Below, piece after piece: positions 5,658 through 9,227 of a stretch of 9,227 bases of DNA; position 1 is the stretch's first letter, and every line of letters starts with the position of its first letter. The stretch is from positions 1-9,227 of the forward strand of contig JAKASY010000045.1 of assembly GCA_021817625.1 (NCBI GenBank), read 5' to 3'. A program made the translations under genes and the position numbers. Below the pieces are notes generated by a model that was not told the origin of the DNA, ran no database searches, and saw nothing but the letters and a program-made list of their open reading frames with translations. This stretch comes from Bacillota bacterium. Its GTDB lineage: Bacteria > Bacillota_E > JAJZYS01 > JAILZS01.

Positions 5658-6546
5658 GGCCGTCCGCCTCCCGACCCGCTGCCAATGCGCTTCCTAGAAG
5701 GGTGGCGAGGTTCTGGCCGGGATCTTCGACAATCGCGAACGCGTCGGCGGGCCCGCTCAGGATGCTGGTCGGGCCCGGGCCGTGGCCGAGGAGCTGGCAG
5801 GTGCCGGTGGAGATCACGCCGACGGTCACATACCCCTCGCGGTAGCCGCGGCCGAAGCGGTGGTCCTGGTCCTCGAGGAGGACGATGTCGCCGATGTGCA
5901 GCCCCTCGAGGCCCAGGGACAGGTCTGCCGAGAGGCCCGCGTAGGCGCCCATGAGGTCCGCGTTGGCGTACTCGACCGCCATGCCGCTGCCTGCCCCGAT
6001 CGCCGCCGCCGGGATGCGCCGGGCGACGTGCACCTCGAGGCGGCCGTCCGCGCCCGTGCCGCCGGGCATCGCGGCGAGCAGGCGTGGGGAGAGGTTCTTG
6101 GCATGGACGGCGGGATGATCGCAAAGCTCAAGGCCCTGCCCCACGGCCGCGATCGCCACCTCGTCCCCGGTCGTCAGGCGGGCCAGGTCCTCCTCGGCGA
6201 AGTCGCACAGCACATAGGCGTGCTGCCCGATGACCAGCCCGCGCGCGCCGGCGCCCGGTCCGGAGGTGACGCGGACCGTGTTTGCGACGCACGCGAGGAA
6301 CTGCAGCGCCATGTTCGCCTCCGGGCGGCGATGGCGCACCGACAGCCCGGGCTCCAGGTGGTCCGCGCTGTAGCCGGTCGCGCTGTCGCCGATGTGCACG
6401 CCGAGCGTGACCCCGCCCATGCCCGGCAGGAGGAAGGGCGCGCCGTCGGCGCCCACGTGGTGCGGATGGCGGTCGGCGAGGGGCGGCCACACCTCTCCCG
6501 TCACGACCTGCGTGACGAGGTGGTCGGCGTTGGAGCGCACGTTCAC
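5647..6546 (-). CDS. DUF4438-like conserved protein A
   Basis: Function unknown; the family assignment is as for its downstream paralog and equally unverified. The 299-residue product is soluble by appearance. Motifs are DGAPFLLPGMGGVTLGVHIG (34-53), AVGQGLELCDHP (134-145), HIGDIVLLEDQDHRFGRGY (217-235), VTVGVISTG (240-248) and GHGPG (254-258). Relative to copy B the middle region (60-125) is quite different, while the C-terminal 45 residues of the core are close, so the two have diverged unevenly. The GTG start at 6546 is supported by GGAGG 8 bases upstream. A 63-bp gap separates it from the preceding oxidoreductase; the gap contains a 6-bp-stem hairpin (CGCGGG, loop of 6, CCCGCG at 6568-6585) and the palindrome CCGCCGCGGCGG at 6598-6609. 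No catalytic chemistry can be assigned from the sequence. Confidence 0.7.
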   Translation of the reverse strand: MNVRSNADHLVTQVVTGEVWPPLADRHPHHVGADGAPFLLPGMGGVTLGVHIGDSATGYSADHLEPGLSVRHRRPEANMALQFLACVANTVRVTSGPGAGARGLVIGQHAYVLCDFAEEDLARLTTGDEVAIAAVGQGLELCDHPAVHAKNLSPRLLAAMPGGTGADGRLEVHVARRIPAAAIGAGSGMAVEYANADLMGAYAGLSADLSLGLEGLHIGDIVLLEDQDHRFGRGYREGYVTVGVISTGTCQLLGHGPGPTSILSGPADAFAIVEDPGQNLATLLGSALAAGREADGRGA

Positions 6547-6609
6547 GGGGTCACCCTCCCTCTTGGGCGCGGGAACGGGCCCGCGAGCCTCCTGGGGCCG
6601 CCGCGGCGG

Positions 6610-7749
6610 TCATCGGGCCTCGGCAGCGACGGCGGCGAGCGGCAGGTCGACCCAGCGCCGCTCCCGGAACGAGAGATCCACCGCGTTGATCACCTCCTGC
6701 ACCCACGCGCCGTCGGCGAAGTCGCCCTCGTTCTTGTCGCCGCTGTCCAGGATCTCGCTCGCGAAGTTGGCCGTAAGGCCCGAGTAGAAGAGCCGCGGCC
6801 AGGACTCGCGGGCGCTCCCGCCCGGCGGGTAGAGGCGCTCGGGCACCTCGATGTCGCGAAACTCCACGGCGTCGGGCTTTGCGCCCTTGAGGCTCTCGCA
6901 CAGGCCAAACTCCTCGACGAGCCGGCAGATGAGGGCGCCCTCGCTGCCGTACACGCGCGCCTCAAGCCCCGGGTAGTTGCCGACCGTGACGAAGCTCGAC
7001 TGCACCGAGAGAAGCGCGCCGCCCTGGAACTCGCCAAGGAAGATGTCGCCGTCGTCGATGTTCACCCGGGTCATGCGCCCGGTCTCGCGCACGACGCGCT
7101 CGGGGATGAAGTTGCGCATGGTGCCGACCACGCTCCGAAGGTCCTGCCCCATGAACCAGTGCCCGAGGTCGATAATCGGTGCCCCATAGCCCTCGAGCGA
7201 GGACACCTGGATCTCCGACTCGTCGGCGCGCACGCGCACCTGGCGCAGCGGCGTCTCGGGCCGAAGCCACTGCGAGTTCTGCTCGAAGCCGTTGAAGATG
7301 AACGGCGTCCCCACGAAGCCCTGGTCGATCAGCTCCTTCATGTAGCGCATCGCGGGGCTGTAGCGGAACGTGAAGCCGAGCTTGGTCTTCAGGCCGCGCT
7401 CACGGGCGATGCGCGACGCGCGCAGGGTCTCCCGGTAGTCGTGGTTCACCGGCTTCTCGCACAGGACGTGCTTTCCTGCGGCGAGGGCGGCCATGGTCAG
7501 GGGGAAGTGGCCCTCGTCGCCCGTGCACACGTCCACCACGTCGACGTCGCCCCTGGCGATCACCGCCTCGCCGTCTTGGGCGTGCACGGGGATGCCGAAG
7601 CGCTCGGCCAGGGCGCGCGCCCTCTGCGGCACGCGGTCGGCGACCGCCACCACCTCGCAGCGCGGGTCGCGCTGCCAGCCGGGGATATGGGCTTCCTCGG
7701 CCCAGTGGCCGGCGCCGATGACCGCCACCCGCAGCCTGGACTCCCGCAT
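6610..7749 (-). CDS. Gfo/Idh/MocA-family oxidoreductase, copy 1
   Basis: A predicted cytoplasmic NAD(P)-dependent oxidoreductase of 379 residues. VAVIGAGHWAEEAHIPG (8-24) is the dinucleotide loop, Asp38 caps strand 2, and EKP (98-100) supplies Lys99. The C-terminal domain holds FTFRYSPA (126-133), FNGFEQNSQW (152-161), SLEGYGAPIIDLGHWFMG (184-201) and VTVGNYPGLEARVYG (254-268). The usual active-site His four residues after the Asp is replaced: after Asp194 there is His at +3 (197) and Trp at +4. The long shared strings with copy 2, including GALICRLVEEFG and KPDAVEFR or RPDAVEFR, show a common origin within one subfamily. It starts at an ATG with a full AAGGAGGT 8 bases upstream, only 33 bp after the permease stop. 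Its position directly after the transporter suggests that it acts early on the imported compound. Confidence 0.94.
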   Translation of the reverse strand: MRESRLRVAVIGAGHWAEEAHIPGWQRDPRCEVVAVADRVPQRARALAERFGIPVHAQDGEAVIARGDVDVVDVCTGDEGHFPLTMAALAAGKHVLCEKPVNHDYRETLRASRIARERGLKTKLGFTFRYSPAMRYMKELIDQGFVGTPFIFNGFEQNSQWLRPETPLRQVRVRADESEIQVSSLEGYGAPIIDLGHWFMGQDLRSVVGTMRNFIPERVVRETGRMTRVNIDDGDIFLGEFQGGALLSVQSSFVTVGNYPGLEARVYGSEGALICRLVEEFGLCESLKGAKPDAVEFRDIEVPERLYPPGGSARESWPRLFYSGLTANFASEILDSGDKNEGDFADGAWVQEVINAVDLSFRERRWVDLPLAAVAAEAR

Positions 7750-7757
7750 GAAGAAAG

Positions 7758-7765
7758 ACCTCCTT
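7758..7765 (-). promoter_or_regulatory. Consensus ribosome-binding site of Gfo/Idh/MocA copy 1
   Basis: AAGGAGGT on the - strand, 8 bases before the ATG at 7749, is an exact match to the anti-Shine-Dalgarno complement and the strongest such site in the window. High translation of this gene is expected. Confidence 0.85.
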
Positions 7766-7782
7766 GGGCGCTCTGCGCGCTC

Positions 7783-8706
7783 CTAGTAGCGGACCCGGGG
7801 ATCGAACAGGACGTAGCTCAGGTCGACGAGGATGTTCATCACCACGATCGCCACGGCGGCGAACAGGACGGTGCCCATGATCATCGGGATGTCGAGCACC
7901 TGGATGGCCTGCCAGGCCTGCTGGCCGAGGCCGGGGATGCCGAACACCACCTCGATGACCAGGACGCCGCCGAGGAAGTAGCCGAAGTCCATGCCCACCA
8001 TGGTGATGATCGGGATCACGACGTTGGGCAGGAGGTGGCGCGATAGGAGCAGGTGGGTGGGGACCCCCTTGGCCCGCGCCATCTGCATGAATGGGGCGCG
8101 CAGGACGTCGAGCATGGTGGACCGCAGCATGCGCGAGTACCAGGCGGCGCCGTTCAGGCCGACGGTGAGGCAGGGGAGGAAGAGGTAATAGACGATCGGA
8201 CTGCCGATGCCGCCGAGCGGGAACCACGAGTGCAGAAACGCCATGTAGTACAGGAGCAGAAGGCCCAGCCAGAAGCCGGGCGCCGACAGGCCCAGGAGGG
8301 CGAACACCGTGGCCAGGCGGTCCCACAGGCTGCGCGGCCTGAGAGCGGCCAGGACGCCGATCGGGATGCCGATCAGGAGCTCGAAGAAGACACCGCCGAC
8401 CGCCACCTCGAGCGTCACGGGCGCGCGCTGCAGGATGGCCGGCAGGACCGGTACCTTGCGCAGGAACGAGATGCCCAGGTCGCCGTGCAGGAGGCCCCAG
8501 AGGTAGCTGAGGTACTGGACGTAGAGAGGACGGTCGAGGCCCAGCTGCCGGTGGATGCTGGCGACCGTCGCGGACGTTGCCCCCGGCCCGGCGATCATGC
8601 GTGCCGGGTCGCCCGGCACCATGTACGTGACCACGAAGGTCAGGGTGAACACGCCGAACAGCACGACCACCATCCAGCCCAGGCGGCGCAGGAGGTAGGC
8701 GCCCAT
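7783..8706 (-). CDS. ABC transporter permease, peptide/nickel type (DppB-like)
   Basis: Inner-membrane permease of a PepT-family ABC importer (dipeptide, oligopeptide, nickel and some glycosides or opines). The 307-residue protein has a family-typical N-terminal helix (YLLRRLGWMVVVLFGVFTLT), the loop YMVPGDPARM (28-37), the QLGLDRPLYVQY segment (54-65) and LHGDLGISF (73-81). Further membrane helices lie near 101-121, 134-158, 170-186, 230-253 and 279-298. The EAA-like loop that docks on the ATPase is at about 204-228 (RAPFMQMARAKG and LSRHLLPN). The end, VDLSYVLFDPRVRY, is typical. The ATG at 8706 lies one base after the stop of the preceding permease and has AGGGGGG 8 bases upstream; the frame extends 11 codons further, but homology does not. 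The ATPases and binding protein are not in the window. Confidence 0.95.
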   Translation of the reverse strand: MGAYLLRRLGWMVVVLFGVFTLTFVVTYMVPGDPARMIAGPGATSATVASIHRQLGLDRPLYVQYLSYLWGLLHGDLGISFLRKVPVLPAILQRAPVTLEVAVGGVFFELLIGIPIGVLAALRPRSLWDRLATVFALLGLSAPGFWLGLLLLYYMAFLHSWFPLGGIGSPIVYYLFLPCLTVGLNGAAWYSRMLRSTMLDVLRAPFMQMARAKGVPTHLLLSRHLLPNVVIPIITMVGMDFGYFLGGVLVIEVVFGIPGLGQQAWQAIQVLDIPMIMGTVLFAAVAIVVMNILVDLSYVLFDPRVRY

Positions 8707-8707
8707 G

Positions 8708-9227
8708 CTAGCGGCCCCCCTGCATGGGGTCGAGGGCATCCCTCAGCCAGTCGCCGACTAGGTTGAACGACAGCACGGTGAGGACCAGGGCAATGCCGGG
8801 GAAGATCATGAGCCAAGGGGCCTCCTGGTAGGAGGCCTGGCCGGCGGCGATCATGTTGCCCCACGTGGCCGTCGGTACGGGGACGCCGATGCCGATGTAG
8901 CTGAGGGACGACTCGATGAGGATGGTCGTGGCCACGCCCAGCGAGCCGTAGACGATGATCGCAGACCCCAGGTGGGGGAGGATGTGGCCGAACAGCAGGC
9001 GCGCGTCGCTCACGCCCAGGGTGCGCGTCGCGGTGACGAACTCCCGCTCGCGCAGGGAGAGCACCATGCCGTGGACGACGCGCGCCACGTACGTCCAGTA
9101 GAGAAGGGCGATGACCAGGATGATGTTCCAGATGGACGGCCCCGTGACGGCGATGAGGGCGATGGCCAGAAGCAGGATCGGGAACGCCATGACGACGTCC
9201 GTGACGCGCATGAGGATGGTGTCGACC
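8708..9227 (-). CDS. ABC transporter permease, peptide/nickel type (DppC-like), 5'-truncated by window
   Basis: Second permease of the same importer; about 172 C-terminal residues are visible of a usual 280-300. The frame is open through the window edge (VDTILMRVTDVVMAFPILLL), so the N-terminal helix and periplasmic loop lie beyond it. Counting from the Met at 9211, the EAA loop is at 56-80 (REFVTATRTLGVSDARLLFG, then HILP). SSLSYIGIGVPVPTATWGNM (101-120) and FPGIALVLTVLSFNLVGDWL (137-156), ending in RDALDP, are family signatures. It is followed after one base by the DppB-like gene. In most dpp/opp operons the B gene precedes the C gene; here the order is reversed. Confidence 0.95.
   Translation of the reverse strand, partial: VDTILMRVTDVVMAFPILLLAIALIAVTGPSIWNIILVIALLYWTYVARVVHGMVLSLREREFVTATRTLGVSDARLLFGHILPHLGSAIIVYGSLGVATTILIESSLSYIGIGVPVPTATWGNMIAAGQASYQEAPWLMIFPGIALVLTVLSFNLVGDWLRDALDPMQGGR

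Noticed and set aside
5782..8046. A 754-codon open frame on the + strand
   Set aside because: It lies antisense to three genes with clear families and good ribosome-binding sites. Its product is dominated by His, Arg, Val, Glu and Ala, as expected for a mirror frame in high-GC DNA.
1..9227. tRNA, rRNA, CRISPR arrays or insertion-sequence ends
   Set aside because: Reading both strands showed no cloverleaf, regular spacer-repeat array, or terminal inverted repeats with transposase homology.

Overview
The window is very GC-rich. It has dense gene packing, frequent GTG starts and strong Shine-Dalgarno sequences, including a full AAGGAGGT before one gene. This suggests a high-GC, Gram-positive-like bacterium (for example a deep-branching Bacillota lineage such as Limnochordia/Symbiobacteria/Thermaerobacter) or Chloroflexota. 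The taxonomic guess is inference; no rRNA or marker gene is present.

Left part (1-1440): the C-terminal two thirds of a D-2-hydroxyacid dehydrogenase on the + strand ends tail-to-tail, 29 bp away, with an IclR-family regulator on the - strand. The regulator has a recognisable promoter flanked by a 10-bp inverted repeat.

Middle (1530-2774): a two-gene toxin-antitoxin cassette on the - strand (Phd/YefM-like antitoxin, then a RelE/ParE-like toxin overlapping it) has its own near-consensus promoter in an AT-rich patch. It is followed by about 480 bp in which no gene can be supported. This cassette separates the iclR region from the large gene cluster.

Right part (2775-9227): seven genes, all on the - strand and tightly packed, look like one operon transcribed right to left. 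The order is peptide-type ABC permease 2 (DppC-like, cut by the window end), permease 1 (DppB-like), Gfo/Idh/MocA oxidoreductase copy 1, DUF4438-like protein A, DUF4438-like protein B, an FCD-type GntR regulator, and Gfo/Idh/MocA oxidoreductase copy 2. The two oxidoreductases are close paralogs, and the two DUF4438-like proteins are paralogs with their key motifs at nearly the same residue numbers.

The simplest reading is an uptake-and-catabolism operon. A solute, probably a small polyol, sugar acid, glycoside or peptide-like compound, is imported by the ABC transporter and processed in the cytoplasm by a duplicated set of NAD(P)-dependent oxidoreductases and proteins of unknown function. The GntR protein would sense a carboxylate-type effector. 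The substrate is not visible in the sequence. The combination of tandem DUF4438-like genes and paired Gfo/Idh/MocA enzymes with non-canonical active sites is the part most likely to be undescribed.
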